Program-made: the position numbers and the translations under genes
Assembly (NCBI RefSeq): GCF_000283655.1
Contig: NC_016622.1
Span: forward strand, 1,996,501-2,060,500
DNA from: Azospirillum lipoferum 4B
GTDB taxonomy: Bacteria > Pseudomonadota > Alphaproteobacteria > Azospirillales > Azospirillaceae
DNA: 64,000 nucleotides
Direction of reading: 5' to 3'
Notes under the pieces: model-generated
What the model saw: only the letters and a program-made list of their open reading frames with translations
The model's database searches: none
Told to the model about the DNA's origin: nothing
In this document: positions 44,084 to 53,573 of the stretch, piece after piece
Layout of the letters: every line of letters begins with the position of its first letter
Numbering within the stretch: the stretch's first letter is position 1

Positions 44084-45127
44084 ATGAAGACCGCCGATTT
44101 CGACTTCGACCTGCCGCCCGACCGGATCGCCGAGCATCCCGTCCGGCCGCGTGACGCCGCCCGCCTGCTGGAGGTGGGTTCCACCTTGCGCGACTTGCCC
44201 TTGCGCGACTTGATCGTGCGGGACCTGCCGGCGCTGCTGCAGCCGGGCGACCTGATGGTCGTCAACGACACCCGGGTCATCCCCGCCCGGCTCGACGGCC
44301 GGCGCGGCGAGGTGGCGGTGGAGATCACGCTGCACAAGCGGCTGGGCGAACGGGAATGGGCGACCTTCTCCAAGCCCGGCAAGCGACTGAAGCCCGGCGA
44401 CACCATCGACATCGCAGACGGTTTCAGCGCCGAAGTGATCGCCAAGGATGGCATGGAGGTGCGTCTGCGCTTCTCCGCCGGCGGGGCGGAGCTGATGGAG
44501 GCGCTGCACCGCCATGGCCGGATGCCGCTGCCACCCTACATCCGCCGCAAGGCCGACGAGGGCGACAACGCCGATTACCAGACCGTCTTCGCCGCGCGCG
44601 AGGGCGCCGTCGCCGCTCCCACCGCCGGGCTGCACTTCACGCCGGAGCTGCTGGCGGCGCTGGACGCGCGCGGGGTGCGGCGGGTGCCGGTTACGCTGCA
44701 TGTCGGCGCCGGCACCTTCCTGCCGGTGAAGGTCGACGACATCGCCGACCACAAGATGCACAGCGAATGGGGCGAGATCTCCCCGGAGACCGCCGCCGCG
44801 GTGAACGAGACGCGCAAGGCCGGCGGCCGGATCGTCTCGGTCGGCACCACCGCGCTGCGCATCCTGGAGACGGCGGGGCAGCCGGACGGGACGCTGGTTC
44901 CCTTCAGCGGCGACACCGACATCTTCATCACCCCCGGCTACCGTTTCCGCATCGTCGATCTCTTGTGGACGAACTTCCACCTGCCGAAATCGACCCTGTT
45001 CATGCTGGTCTGCGCCTTCGCCGGCTATGACCGCATGCGGGCGGCCTATCAGCACGCCATCGACACCAACTATCGCTTCTTCAGCTACGGCGACGCCTCG
45101 CTGCTGCACAGGACGGACCCATCATGA
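44084..45127 (+). CDS. queA: S-adenosylmethionine:tRNA ribosyltransferase-isomerase QueA
   Basis: A 347-aa enzyme transferring the ribosyl moiety of SAM to preQ1 in tRNA, giving epoxyqueuosine. Family blocks are [52 protein letters not shown] and [17 protein letters not shown]. First gene of queA-tgt-queF-queG, overlapping tgt by 4 nt. Confidence 0.96.
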   Translation: MKTADFDFDLPPDRIAEHPVRPRDAARLLEVGSTLRDLPLRDLIVRDLPALLQPGDLMVVNDTRVIPARLDGRRGEVAVEITLHKRLGEREWATFSKPGKRLKPGDTIDIADGFSAEVIAKDGMEVRLRFSAGGAELMEALHRHGRMPLPPYIRRKADEGDNADYQTVFAAREGAVAAPTAGLHFTPELLAALDARGVRRVPVTLHVGAGTFLPVKVDDIADHKMHSEWGEISPETAAAVNETRKAGGRIVSVGTTALRILETAGQPDGTLVPFSGDTDIFITPGYRFRIVDLLWTNFHLPKSTLFMLVCAFAGYDRMRAAYQHAIDTNYRFFSYGDASLLHRTDPS

Positions 45128-46419
45128 CCGGCATCGGCTTTGACCTTCTGGCGACCGACGGGCGGGCGCGGCGCGGCCGCGTGACCACCGCCCACGGCAC
45201 CATCGAGACGCCGGCCTTCATGCCGGTGGGCACCGCGGCGACGGTGAAGGCGATGACCACCGACGCGGTGGCCTCGACCGGTGCGGAAATCCTGCTCGGC
45301 AACACCTATCACCTGATGCTGCGTCCGACGGCGGAGCGGGTGGCGCAGCTGGGCGGCCTGCACCGCTTCATGAACTGGAACAAGCCGATCCTGACCGACA
45401 GCGGCGGCTTCCAGGTGATGAGCCTGTCCGACCTGCGCACCATGTCGGAGGAAGGCGTCACCTTCAAATCGCACCTGGACGGCAGCCGCCATCACCTGAC
45501 GCCGGAACGCTCGATCCAGATCCAGCACATGTTGGACAGCAACATCACCATGTGCCTGGACGAGTGCACGCCCTTCCCGGCCACCGAGGCGCAGGCCGAA
45601 TCCTCCATGCGCCTGTCGATGCGCTGGGCGCGGCGCAGCAAGGACGCCTTCGTCGAGCGGCCGGGCTATGGCCTGTTCGGCATCGTCCAGGGCGGCATCT
45701 ATCCGGAGCAGCGGGCGGAGAGCGTGGCCGCCCTGACCGACATCGGATTCGACGGCTACGCCATCGGCGGGCTGGCGGTCGGCGAGGGGCAGGAGACCAT
45801 GTTCCGCGTGCTGGACTTCACCGAGCCGCTGATGGTCAAGGACCGCCCGCGCTACCTGATGGGCGTCGGCCGGCCGAGCGACCTGATCGGTGCGGTGCGG
45901 CGCGGCGTCGACATGTTCGACTGCGTGATGCCGACCCGCTCGGGCCGCACCGGACAGGCCTTCGTCCGCCGCGGCACCATCAACATCCGCAACGCCCGCC
46001 ATGCCCATGACGAGCGCCCGCTCGACGCCGAATGCGGCTGCCCCGCTTGCCGCAGCTACAGCCGGGGCTATCTGCATCATCTGTTCAAGGCCGACGAGAT
46101 GCTGGGGCCGATGCTGCTGACCTGGCACAACCTGCATTACTACCAGGACGTGATGCGGACGATGCGGCAGGCCATCGCCGACGGCAACTTCGAGGAGGTG
46201 GCCGGCGCCATGGAAGCCCGCCTGAACGAAGGCGACATCGAAGCGACCGTGGACCCCATCGCCAAGCCCGGCAAGCCGCCGAAACAGGGCCGCCCGCCGA
46301 AGGCGGGCAAAGACAGCGATCCGCCGAAGGCGGGCAAAGACAGCGCCCCGCCGAAGGCGGGCAAAGACAGCGCCCCGCCGAAGATCGGGCGGGAGGCAGA
46401 GGAAAAGACCGATGACTGA
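45124..46419 (+). CDS. tgt: tRNA-guanine transglycosylase, with repeat tail
   Basis: A 431-aa TIM-barrel enzyme exchanging G34 for preQ1 in GUN-anticodon tRNAs. Catalytic Asp residues are in [11 protein letters not shown] and [11 protein letters not shown]. Zinc ligands are in [18 protein letters not shown]. Bacterial Tgt usually ends near residue 375; here about 50 extra residues are Lys/Pro-rich, with three copies of the nonapeptide (D/A)PPKAGKDS encoded by a 27-bp tandem repeat. The tail is probably dispensable for catalysis. It overlaps queF by 8 nt. Confidence 0.95.
   Translation: MTGIGFDLLATDGRARRGRVTTAHGTIETPAFMPVGTAATVKAMTTDAVASTGAEILLGNTYHLMLRPTAERVAQLGGLHRFMNWNKPILTDSGGFQVMSLSDLRTMSEEGVTFKSHLDGSRHHLTPERSIQIQHMLDSNITMCLDECTPFPATEAQAESSMRLSMRWARRSKDAFVERPGYGLFGIVQGGIYPEQRAESVAALTDIGFDGYAIGGLAVGEGQETMFRVLDFTEPLMVKDRPRYLMGVGRPSDLIGAVRRGVDMFDCVMPTRSGRTGQAFVRRGTINIRNARHAHDERPLDAECGCPACRSYSRGYLHHLFKADEMLGPMLLTWHNLHYYQDVMRTMRQAIADGNFEEVAGAMEARLNEGDIEATVDPIAKPGKPPKQGRPPKAGKDSDPPKAGKDSAPPKAGKDSAPPKIGREAEEKTDD
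46294..46383 (+). repeat. 27-bp tandem repeat at the 3' end of tgt
   Basis: Three 27-bp units begin at 46294, 46321 and 46348, followed by a partial fourth. They are identical except for the last two bases. Each unit holds a CCGCC-GAA-GGCGG hairpin. Near-identity indicates recent duplication, and copy number may vary between strains without breaking the frame. Confidence 0.9.
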
Positions 46420-46876
46420 AAACATCTATGCCGGCCTGACCCAGCTCGGCGGCTCCACCGTCCAGCCCAGGACCCCGGAAGAGGCGGTGCTGGAACGGGT
46501 GCCGAACCCGAATCCCGGCGATCCCTATTGCGTGCGCTTCACCGCGCCGGAATTCACCTCGCTCTGCCCGATCACCGGCCAGCCGGACTTTGCCCATCTG
46601 GTCATCGACTATGTGCCGGGCGACTGGCTGGTCGAATCGAAGTCGCTGAAGCTGTTCCTGACCAGCTTCCGCAACCACGGTGCCTTCCACGAGGCCTGCA
46701 CGGTCGGCATCGGCAAGCGGCTGGTGGACGAGCTGTCGCCGGTGTGGCTGCGCATCGGCGGCTATTGGTATCCGCGCGGCGGCATCCCCATCGACGTCTT
46801 CTTCCAGACCGGCGAGCCGCCGAAGGGCGTCTGGATCCCGTCGCAGGACGTCCCGACCTACCGTGGCCGCGGCTAA
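46412..46876 (+). CDS. queF: NADPH-dependent 7-cyano-7-deazaguanine reductase QueF
   Basis: A 154-aa tunnelling-fold enzyme reducing preQ0 to preQ1. The catalytic Cys is in [10 protein letters not shown] near 52. The substrate Glu is in the QueF motif [20 protein letters not shown]. The size is that of the short YkvM-type enzyme. The start overlaps tgt and the end overlaps queG. Confidence 0.96.
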   Translation: MTENIYAGLTQLGGSTVQPRTPEEAVLERVPNPNPGDPYCVRFTAPEFTSLCPITGQPDFAHLVIDYVPGDWLVESKSLKLFLTSFRNHGAFHEACTVGIGKRLVDELSPVWLRIGGYWYPRGGIPIDVFFQTGEPPKGVWIPSQDVPTYRGRG

Positions 46877-47951
46877 GCCCACTCCCCTGGCTTCCGCCGA
46901 CCCGGCGCGGCTGCGGGACGCCATCCGCGACCGCGCGCTTGCGGTGGGTTTCGACGCGGTGGGATTCGCCCCCGCCGCGTTGGGACCGGAAGCGCGCGAA
47001 CGCCTCGCCCGCTTCGTGGCGGAGGGGCGGCACGGCGACATGGGATGGATGGCCGAGCGCAGCGACCAGCGCAGCCATCCGCAATCCCTGTGGGACGAGG
47101 CGCGCACCGTCATCGCGCTGGGCACCAGCTACGCCCCCCACGACGACCCGCGCCGGCTGGCGGAGCATCCCGACCGCGGCATCGTTTCCGTCTATGCCCG
47201 CAACCGCGATTACCACGACCTGATCAAGGGGCGGCTGAAGACTCTGGCCCAATGGCTGGCGCACCAGACCAAGGCCGGGGTGAAGGTGTTCGTCGACACC
47301 GCGCCGGTGATGGAAAAGCCGCTGGCGGCGCAGGCAGGACTGGGGTGGCAGGGCAAGCACACCAATCTGGTGTCGCGCGACCATGGCTCCTGGCTGTTCC
47401 TCGGCGAGATCTACACGACGCTGGAACTGCCGCCCGACCCGCCGGCGCGCGACCGCTGCGGTTCCTGCGACCGCTGTCAGACCGCCTGCCCGACCGCCGC
47501 CTTTCCGGCGCCCTACCAGATCGACGCCCGGCGCTGCATCAGCTACCTGACCATCGAGCACAAGGGACCGATCCCCGACGAGCTCAAGCCGCTGATGGGC
47601 AACCGCATTTATGGCTGCGACGACTGCCTCGCCGCCTGTCCCTGGAACAAATTCGCCCGCGCGACGGGCGAGCCCGCCTTTCTTCCGCGCGCCGAACTGA
47701 CGGCGCCGCGGCTGGCCGACCTTGCCCAGTTGGACGATGCCGGCTTCCGGCAGGTGTTCAGCGGCTCCCCGATCAAGCGCATCGGCCGCGACCGCTTCGT
47801 CCGCAACGTGCTGGTCGCCATCGGGAACAGCGGCGACCCGGCGTTGCGGCCGGTTGCGGCGGCTCTGTGCGAGGATCCGAGCGACGTGGTGCGCGAGGCT
47901 GCCGGATGGGCGGCGGCGCGGTTGAGCGGTGCGGCAGATACACACGCCTGA
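46863..47951 (+). CDS. queG: Epoxyqueuosine reductase QueG
   Basis: A 362-aa cobalamin and Fe-S enzyme performing the last step of queuosine synthesis. Two 4Fe-4S motifs, [12 protein letters not shown] (near 200) and [10 protein letters not shown] (near 251), are followed by a C-terminal HEAT-like repeat. The reading frame has no ATG before the conserved region. The GTG at 46863, inside the end of queF (14-nt overlap), gives a normal-length N-terminus. It completes the tRNA queuosine module begun by queA; preQ0 synthesis genes are not in the window. Confidence 0.94.
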   Translation: MAAAKPTPLASADPARLRDAIRDRALAVGFDAVGFAPAALGPEARERLARFVAEGRHGDMGWMAERSDQRSHPQSLWDEARTVIALGTSYAPHDDPRRLAEHPDRGIVSVYARNRDYHDLIKGRLKTLAQWLAHQTKAGVKVFVDTAPVMEKPLAAQAGLGWQGKHTNLVSRDHGSWLFLGEIYTTLELPPDPPARDRCGSCDRCQTACPTAAFPAPYQIDARRCISYLTIEHKGPIPDELKPLMGNRIYGCDDCLAACPWNKFARATGEPAFLPRAELTAPRLADLAQLDDAGFRQVFSGSPIKRIGRDRFVRNVLVAIGNSGDPALRPVAAALCEDPSDVVREAAGWAAARLSGAADTHA

Positions 47952-48035
47952 GTGACATTTCTTCTGCGCGACGATGGCCTGCGCTTACCTTGTCGCCGCC
48001 GGCGCTGTTGCGCTACTATTCTCGTGGAGGCGTGC

Positions 48036-48362
48036 ATGTCCAACAATGCCGAAATTCTGAACGCGATCCTGGACCTGAAGACCCATATCGACGGAAGATT
48101 CGAGCGGGTGGAGCAGCGCCTCGACCGCCTGGAGCAGCGGGCCGATGGAGTCGACCAGCGCCTGGATCGCATGGACCAGCGCCTGGACGGCATGAACCAC
48201 CGCCTGGACGACATGAACCACCGCCTCAAGGACCTGCAGGTCACCACCCACAATCAGGGTGAACGCATCAGCCGGATGGAAGGCCGCCTGGACGAGCAGT
48301 CGCGCATCCTCGCCGCGCTGATCCCGACCCGCGTCGCCGCGGTGCCGCCTGCCGCCGAATGA
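48036..48362 (+). CDS. Small heptad-repeat coiled-coil protein
   Basis: A 108-aa protein with no recognised family. Residues about 10-85 form a continuous coiled coil of seven-residue repeats (such as DQRLDRM, DQRLDGM, NHRLDDM) with Leu/Met at core positions, then a short Ala/Pro tail. GTGGAGG lies 6 nt before the ATG at 48036. The encoding DNA is itself a 21-bp tandem repeat. It probably oligomerises. It is 84 nt after queG on the same strand. Confidence 0.75.
   Translation: MSNNAEILNAILDLKTHIDGRFERVEQRLDRLEQRADGVDQRLDRMDQRLDGMNHRLDDMNHRLKDLQVTTHNQGERISRMEGRLDEQSRILAALIPTRVAAVPPAAE
48111..48236 (+). repeat. Six 21-bp tandem units encoding heptads
   Basis: Six degenerate 21-bp units of the type GACCAGCGCCTGGATCGCATG, each coding for one coiled-coil heptad. 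Units 3 to 5 are the most alike. The repeat preserves both the reading frame and the heptad register, so unit gain or loss would only change coil length. Confidence 0.85.
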
Positions 48363-48522
48363 GCGGAGTCCGGCCGTTTCCCTCCCCCCGCCACAGCCCG
48401 ACTATGGTCCGGCCCGTCCGGACGAACTGAGCGCCGTCGCCCGGCTGGCCCGACTCGGCTTCGGGCTGTCGCGCGACCTGTTCGACCGTTATGCGGCTCT
48501 GTTCGGCCTCGACAGCATCCGG
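48359..48522 (+). other. Likely frameshifted 5' part of the Eis-like acetyltransferase gene
   Basis: An ATG at 48359 overlaps the previous stop (ATGA), but its frame closes at 48430. From about 48391 the frame of the downstream acetyltransferase encodes a plausible N-terminus (ELSAVARLARLGFGLSRD) without any ATG, GTG or TTG back to its stop at 48319. Adding one C to the six-C run at 48384-48389 would join both frames. This looks like an indel, either a sequencing error or real slippage at the homopolymer. Confidence 0.65.
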
Positions 48523-49554
48523 GTGCTGAGACGTCCGCAATGCACCGGCACCACCCCGGTGGCCTGTGCCGCGCACTGGATGATGGACCAGTGGTTCGGC
48601 GGGCGGCCGGTTCCGGTACAGGCGGTCGCCATGGTGGCGGTCGATCCCGCACTGCGCGGCGCCGGCCATGGCAAGGCAATGATGCACGCGCTGCTGATGG
48701 AGGCGCATGCCGCCGGAGCGGTCCTGTCGGTCCTCTGCCCCGCCACGCTGCCCTTCTATCGCGGACTGGGGTACGGATGCGGAGGCATCACCTGCCAGTG
48801 GAGCGCACCGCCCACCGCCTTCGCCGCGCCGCGTTCCGTCGCCGCGGTGCTTCGGCCGGCGGATCCGCTCGACGCCGCGCCGCTGGCCCTACTCCGCCGT
48901 CCATTGCTGGCCGACGGGAACGGGTTGCCGGAACGGACGGAGGCACTGTGGACGCTTGCCCTCTGTCCGGACGGCGATCCGGCCGACCTCTTCCGCGACG
49001 ACGACGGATACATCGCTATCTTGCCGCCACGGGAACGGCGGCTTGCGGTCGCCGACCACTGCCTGCCCTCCGGCGCATCGCTGGGCGGGGCGACGGCCCT
49101 GCTGGCAGGCTTCCGCGCCCAGGTGGACCGGGTAACATGGTCCGGCGGCCCCGAGGACCTTCTGGCGCTCCTGGCCGGCGACGGCTTGCGGCTCGAAGGA
49201 CGGGAAGAATGGCTGGTCCGCCCGTTGAACGTTGCGGCGGCATTGGAGAAGCGCGGTTATCCGGCCGGCCTCACTGAAACGGCTACCTTCGAGGTAAAAG
49301 ATTCCTTAACTTTCGGCAATTGCGGGCTCTATCGCCTTGAGGTTGCCCACGCGAGGGGGAATATCTCTCAAATCGAGCAAGTTGTCGAAACACCGGCCAG
49401 GATGGAGATCGGGACCTTCGCCAGTCTGTTCACAGGACATGCAAGCGCTCGCGCATTGTGGCGGGCGGGTTTGCTTTATGGTGAAGAAAAGATGATCGAC
49501 AGGCTGCAGCGCATCTTTTGCGGCGCGGCACCCTGGATGCCTGACCGCTTCTGA
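48523..49554 (+). CDS. Eis-like GNAT acetyltransferase, 5' end frameshifted
   Basis: A 343-residue intact frame (GTG at 48523). The acetyl-CoA loop is in MVAVDPALRGAGHGKAMMHALL, followed by FYRGLGYGCGG. A second, degenerate GNAT-like region and a C-terminal SCP2-type segment (FEVKDSLTFGNCGLYRLEV...FASLFTGHASARAL) follow. This three-part layout is that of Eis (enhanced intracellular survival) acetyltransferases, some of which acetylate aminoglycosides or proteins. The true start is probably 48359, with a one-base shift in the C-run at 48384. Substrate unknown. Confidence 0.8.
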   Translation: MLRRPQCTGTTPVACAAHWMMDQWFGGRPVPVQAVAMVAVDPALRGAGHGKAMMHALLMEAHAAGAVLSVLCPATLPFYRGLGYGCGGITCQWSAPPTAFAAPRSVAAVLRPADPLDAAPLALLRRPLLADGNGLPERTEALWTLALCPDGDPADLFRDDDGYIAILPPRERRLAVADHCLPSGASLGGATALLAGFRAQVDRVTWSGGPEDLLALLAGDGLRLEGREEWLVRPLNVAAALEKRGYPAGLTETATFEVKDSLTFGNCGLYRLEVAHARGNISQIEQVVETPARMEIGTFASLFTGHASARALWRAGLLYGEEKMIDRLQRIFCGAAPWMPDRF

Positions 49555-49673
49555 AATAAGACGATTTCCTGACCTGAATCAAACCGGACGTTAACCGATC
49601 TGTGGTTCAATCCGGCAATGAACGGGAGAAAAGCGTCTCCGGAAAGGCGACGCCAGCGGGGAGTCCACCATTC

Positions 49674-52091
49674 ATGACGATCGGAACGCGGATCGCGCTT
49701 GGCTTCGCCACCGTGCTCCTTCTGACGGTTGGCGTGGCGTTCGTCGGCTGGAACAGCCTCAGCACCTATGCCGAGCGTGTCGATCTGGCGGCCCACACAG
49801 CCGATCTCGACACGCGGCTGAAGTCGGTGCGGCTGGAGGAGGCGCGCTTCGTTACCGAACGCGACGCCAAGGCCGCGGCCAATGTTCCCGGCATGCTGGA
49901 CGCCCTGCAGACCGAGGCGCAGGAGACGCGCGCGGCACTCGCCGACGGCGAAGGCCGGCGCCTGCTGGACGAGGTACGTTCGGGCATCGACGGCTACCGC
50001 GCCGCCTTCACCAACTTCGTCACCCTGGACAGCGAGGCGCACGCCCGCACCGCCAGCATGGAAATGCGCGCACGCGCACTGCGCGAGATCGCCGAGAAGA
50101 TCGGCAAGCAGCAGTCGGAGCGCTATGACCTGAACATGGCCAGCAAGCGCGACGCCGACGCCGAACTGCGCCATGCCATGGACACCGCCGAGCGCGCCAA
50201 CCGCGTGATCGAACGGGTGCTGGAGGTCCGCCGCCAGCAGAGCGAACTGCGGCGCAACGCCGAGGAGGCGCTGGCCACCCAGATCGTGGAGGCGCTGGAC
50301 GAGCTGGTGCAGACCACCGACACCGTCGCCAAGGACCTTGTCGGCACCAATGACGAGGCGCTGGCGGCAAGGATCGCCGACGATACCCGCGCCTACCGCG
50401 ACGCGGTGCAGGCCCTGCGCGGCAAAGGGGCCGCGGCGCTGGCCGATGCCGGGGTGGCCGCCGGGCTGGACGAGGCCGCCCACGGCGTGCAGGAACGCGC
50501 CGTGGAGCTTCAGCAGAACCAGGCCATCGTGACCGAAGCGTTGCGCGAAGCCTCCAAATTCGCCCAGAGCGAAGTGAACGAGGCGGTGATGCTGCGCGGG
50601 CTGGCGATGCGCCTGGTGCAGGGTGCCCAGGCCGCGATGCTGGGCCAGCGCGATTTTCTGCTGTCCGGCACGTCGGACGCCACGGCCGGCGCAAAGGCGG
50701 CGGTCGGCGCGGCGGTCAAGGAGATCCTCGACATCGCCGGACAGGCTGGAGCCGTGCTGGTCGACCAGGAAGGGCGCGCACTGATCGCCGCCATCACCGA
50801 CGCCGCCCGCGCTTTCGATTCGGAATTCGCAGCGCTATCGGCCGCCGCCGCCAAGCAGCATGAGGCGTCGGCGGCTATGGCGCAGGCCTCTGCCGCGGTC
50901 AGCGGACAGGTCGGCCGGCTGGTCACCCTCCAGCGTGAGGACCGCGAGGCCGGCCGCGCCAGCGCCGGTATGGTGATCGCCGTCGGCGCGGCGGTCGCCC
51001 TGCTGCTGGGCGCGCTGATGGCCTGGATCATCGACCGTGCGATCACCCACCCGCTGCACGCCATGACCGGCGCCATGGGCCGGTTGGCCGAAGGTGACCT
51101 GACGGTCGAGATCCCCGGCGGCGACCGCAAGGACGAGATGCGCCACATGGCCGATGCCATGACCATCTTCAAGGACAATGCCCTGGAGATGCAGCGGATG
51201 GAGCGCGAACGCGAGGAAATGCGCATCCAGATCGATGCCGACCGCCGCCGCACCATGAACGAGTTCGCCAACGGCTTCGAGCAGGCGGTGTCCGGCGTGG
51301 TGATGTCGCTGACCGAGTCGGCGGGGTCGCTGGGCCGCGACGCGCAGGAGATGTCGTCCGATGCGGCGCTGACCACCGCCAAGTCCTCCGCCGTCGCCAC
51401 CGCTTCGCAACAGGCGACGGCGAATGTCCAGACCGTCGCCGCCGCAGCGGAACAGCTGTCCGCCTCCATCGCCGAGATCTCGCGCCAGCTGAACGCCAGT
51501 TCCGCCACCGCATCCGGTGCCGCCGACAAGGCGGTGCAGACCAACAGCATCGTCGAGGGCCTGTCGCTCGCCGCCGAGCGGATCGGTCAGGTCGTCGGGC
51601 TGATCGGCGAGATCGCCGAGCAGACCAATCTACTGGCGCTGAACGCCACCATCGAAGCGGCCCGCGCCGGCGAGGCCGGCAAGGGCTTCGCCGTGGTGGC
51701 GACGGAGGTGAAGAATCTCGCCGGCCAGACCGCCAAGGCGACGGAGGAGATCTCCGCCCAGGTCGCGGAAATGCAGACCGCCACCTCCAGCGCCGTGGCG
51801 GCCATCCGCACCATTTCGGAAGCGGTGACCGCCATCAGCGGCACCGTCACCGACATCGCCCACGAAATGGAGCAGCAGGGCAGCGCAACCCGCGAGATCG
51901 CCCAGAATGTCCAGCAGGCGGCCGAAGGCACCCAGCAGGTGATGCGCAACATCGCCGAAGTGACCACCGCCGCCACCAAGACCGGCGGCGCCGCGGATGC
52001 GGTCCTGAATGCCAGCCGCACGCTGACCGCCCAGGCCGACCGCCTGCGCGGCGAGGTGCAGGGCTTCCTCGACAAGGTGCGGACGGCGTAG
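49674..52091 (+). CDS. Methyl-accepting chemotaxis protein
   Basis: An 805-aa chemoreceptor. It has transmembrane helix 1 near 8-30 and a large, mostly helical periplasmic domain of about 400 residues. Transmembrane helix 2 is near 432-455, then HAMP, then the cytoplasmic coiled coil. The signalling tip [32 protein letters not shown] lies near 644-675. The periplasmic part looks like a tandem helical-bundle (4HB/HBM-like) sensor; the ligand is unknown. The ATG at 49674 fits the [11 protein letters not shown] start; an upstream GTG at 49602 would add 24 unlikely residues. No other che genes are nearby. Confidence 0.93.
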   Translation: MTIGTRIALGFATVLLLTVGVAFVGWNSLSTYAERVDLAAHTADLDTRLKSVRLEEARFVTERDAKAAANVPGMLDALQTEAQETRAALADGEGRRLLDEVRSGIDGYRAAFTNFVTLDSEAHARTASMEMRARALREIAEKIGKQQSERYDLNMASKRDADAELRHAMDTAERANRVIERVLEVRRQQSELRRNAEEALATQIVEALDELVQTTDTVAKDLVGTNDEALAARIADDTRAYRDAVQALRGKGAAALADAGVAAGLDEAAHGVQERAVELQQNQAIVTEALREASKFAQSEVNEAVMLRGLAMRLVQGAQAAMLGQRDFLLSGTSDATAGAKAAVGAAVKEILDIAGQAGAVLVDQEGRALIAAITDAARAFDSEFAALSAAAAKQHEASAAMAQASAAVSGQVGRLVTLQREDREAGRASAGMVIAVGAAVALLLGALMAWIIDRAITHPLHAMTGAMGRLAEGDLTVEIPGGDRKDEMRHMADAMTIFKDNALEMQRMEREREEMRIQIDADRRRTMNEFANGFEQAVSGVVMSLTESAGSLGRDAQEMSSDAALTTAKSSAVATASQQATANVQTVAAAAEQLSASIAEISRQLNASSATASGAADKAVQTNSIVEGLSLAAERIGQVVGLIGEIAEQTNLLALNATIEAARAGEAGKGFAVVATEVKNLAGQTAKATEEISAQVAEMQTATSSAVAAIRTISEAVTAISGTVTDIAHEMEQQGSATREIAQNVQQAAEGTQQVMRNIAEVTTAATKTGGAADAVLNASRTLTAQADRLRGEVQGFLDKVRTA

Positions 52092-52124
52092 CTTTTACAG
52101 GGACTAAGGCTTGATGCGGTTTCT

Positions 52125-52162
52125 CCGGTTCCTCCCGCCAATTCGGTGGCGAGGGGAGCCGG
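52125..52162. terminator. Bidirectional terminator hairpin between MCP and CYTH genes
   Basis: Arms 52125-52140 (CCGGTTCCTCCCGCCA) and 52147-52162 pair at 15 of 16 positions (including G-U) around a 6-nt loop. It fills the 93-bp convergent gap. T-runs are weak. Confidence 0.6.
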
Positions 52163-52184
52163 CACCCGCAACGGCACATATCCG

Positions 52185-52667
52185 CTAGGCGGCCGCCGAC
52201 GACGACCAGCGTTGGATGGGGGCGCGCGACAGGGACGAGTTGCCGTAGGCCCGCAGAGTGGTGACCTCCGCCCCGATCCAGTCAGGCAGCGGAACGGTCT
52301 GGTCGGGGTCTTCCAGTTCAACCTCTGCGATGATCAGGCCGGTGTTCTCCCCGTGGAAGACGTCGATTTCCCAGCACAGACCATCCTGGCAATGACGGTA
52401 GCGCGTCTTGTGGATCACCCGCCCCTCGCAGGCGTAGAGCATCAGGCGCCGGGCAAAATCCAGCGATAGGGGATGCTCCATCTCTTCGCGGCAGGCGCCG
52501 TGTTTCAAGGATTTGATGGTGAGTGTCGCACGGTCGTCGGCAATGCGGACGCGAACCGTGCTGATACCGTCGGACGGCAGATATCCCTGGACGATTCGCA
52601 CGCCGTCCCGGCAGAGGTGCCGGATATCCTTGCGAACCAGGAATCGTCGCTCGATTTCCAGTGCCAT
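52185..52667 (-). CDS. CYTH-domain protein
   Basis: A 160-aa protein of the CYTH (adenylate cyclase CyaB/thiamine triphosphatase) fold. It starts EIERRFLV, the ExExK motif with Arg in place of Lys, then IVQGYL, TVRVRI, TLTIKS and WEIDVFHGENTGLIIAEVEL. These supply the acidic and basic residues of the tunnel. Most bacterial members hydrolyse inorganic triphosphate. It is similar to the short YgiF/NeuTTM-like proteins. It is a single gene. Confidence 0.9.
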   Translation of the reverse strand: MALEIERRFLVRKDIRHLCRDGVRIVQGYLPSDGISTVRVRIADDRATLTIKSLKHGACREEMEHPLSLDFARRLMLYACEGRVIHKTRYRHCQDGLCWEIDVFHGENTGLIIAEVELEDPDQTVPLPDWIGAEVTTLRAYGNSSLSRAPIQRWSSSAAA

Positions 52668-52827
52668 GACCGGGCCCTTCGGACGAGTACGCCGACGACC
52701 CTAACCGAAAGTCGCGCCCACCTTCAACCTCGCTGCCCTGTGTGCAACGCAACCGAGACCGCATGCGGCCGTACTATGCCGTGACGATCGGTCGCAAACG
52801 CTCCGGCTTCGGTGCTATCCTGGAGCG

Positions 52828-53085
52828 ATGAATGCCGATTCCTCCGCCAGCGGTCTCTGGGCCGCCATTCCCTGGCTGGTCCTGTTCGCCTTCTATGGGC
52901 TGCCGCTGCTCCATGTGGCGCTGTCGCGCCGCGGCGGCGGATGGCGCCCGCCTGCCGGATCACGCTGCCCCTTCGGCCCGCGCGCCGGCTGGCTGGTGAT
53001 GGTGCTGATGCTGGGGCCGGTCGGCTGGCTGATGTTCGCCCTCCGCCGGCCCCGCCCTGCATCGAACGGACGGACTGCCCGATAG
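52828..53085 (+). CDS. Small two-helix membrane protein of unknown function
   Basis: An 85-aa product with GGAG 4 nt before the ATG, and hydrophobic helices near 11-30 and 53-70. The helices are linked by a basic, Gly/Pro-rich loop (RRGGGWRPPAGSRCPFGPRAGW). A basic tail follows. No family is recognised. It converges on the DUF3309 gene with a 9-bp gap. Confidence 0.65.
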   Translation: MNADSSASGLWAAIPWLVLFAFYGLPLLHVALSRRGGGWRPPAGSRCPFGPRAGWLVMVLMLGPVGWLMFALRRPRPASNGRTAR

Positions 53086-53093
53086 GCGGCGGA

Positions 53094-53249
53094 TCAGAGC
53101 CGGCCCATCAGCAGCAGAACGATCAGGACGATCAGCAGCACGCCGAGGATACCGCTGGGTCCATACCCCCAGCCGCGGCTGTGCGGCCAAGCCGGGACGG
53201 CACCGAGCAGCAACAGAATCAGGATGATGAGCAGTATCGTGCCGAGCAT
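53094..53249 (-). CDS. DUF3309-family small membrane protein
   Basis: A 51-aa protein made of two hydrophobic stretches around the conserved WPHSRGWGYGPSG centre, which identifies DUF3309. The start MLGTILLIILILLLLGA is typical. AAGGGAGAAGG precedes the ATG. The family is widespread in proteobacteria and its function is unknown. The frame is open 36 codons upstream, but that part does not belong to the family. Confidence 0.85.
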   Translation of the reverse strand: MLGTILLIILILLLLGAVPAWPHSRGWGYGPSGILGVLLIVLIVLLLMGRL

Positions 53250-53425
53250 GGCCTTCTCCCTTCCGGTGGAGCTTTCGTGACGGACAAGCGGGACCGGAAC
53301 GGGTATCCGTGGACATTGTTCCTGTCCGGCTCGAACGTGACATTCCGCCACCACCAAGGGGGGATTCGGCTCCTCCGATGCTCCCCGAACGCGACCTCTG
53401 CGAACATCCGGCTGTTCGGCCCCTG

Positions 53426-53454
53426 TTGACGAGGCAGTTGCGGCGGCTTAGGCT
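53426..53454 (+). promoter_or_regulatory. Predicted promoter of the leader ORF/ACT gene
   Basis: TTGACG (53426-53431), a 17-bp spacer and TAGGCT (53449-53454) form a good housekeeping promoter. Transcription would begin about 7 nt later, at or next to the ATG of the leader ORF at 53461, giving a leaderless mRNA. Confidence 0.6.
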
Positions 53455-53460
53455 GCTTCC

Positions 53461-53517
53461 ATGATCACGCATCGCTTCGACGGCATTCTGCGAATTAGCG
53501 GCCCGGTTCTCCTTTGA
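53461..53517 (+). CDS. Candidate leader peptide (18 aa)
   Basis: The frame encodes MITHRFDGILRISGPVLL. Seven of 18 residues are Ile, Leu or Val. Several codons are rare for this genome (ATT twice, CGA, GTT, CTT). It begins at the predicted transcription start and its stop lies inside a hairpin. Leaderless leader peptides are known for alphaproteobacterial trp attenuators. Because the next gene encodes an IlvM-like ACT protein, branched-chain amino acid attenuation is a coherent reading. Translation is not proven. Confidence 0.5.
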   Translation: MITHRFDGILRISGPVLL

Positions 53518-53530
53518 GAGCCGGGGATTT
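53502..53530 (+). terminator. Attenuator-like hairpin at the end of the leader ORF
   Basis: CCCGGTTCTC (53502-53511) pairs with GAGAGCCGGG (53516-53525) over 10 bp (one G-U) around a CTTT loop, followed by GATTT. The stop codon of the leader ORF (53515-53517) lies in the loop and 3' arm, so a ribosome at the end of the ORF would disrupt the hairpin. The T-run is short. Confidence 0.5.
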
Positions 53531-53573
53531 CGCTCGTCCATTCCGCAGTACCGTTTGAAGGCCCGATCACGCC

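Larger units (their letters stand above)
53250..53573. other. Intergenic region holding a candidate attenuator
   Basis: This 324-bp divergent gap lies between the DUF3309 and IlvM-like genes. The right half holds a promoter, an 18-codon leader ORF and a hairpin (separate entries). In the left half (53250-53420) I see nothing beyond the DUF3309 ribosome site. Confidence 0.6.

Noticed and set aside
46294-48236. Possible CRISPR-like tandem repeats
   Set aside because: The repeats are contiguous 27-bp and 21-bp coding units without spacers, inside tgt and a coiled-coil gene.
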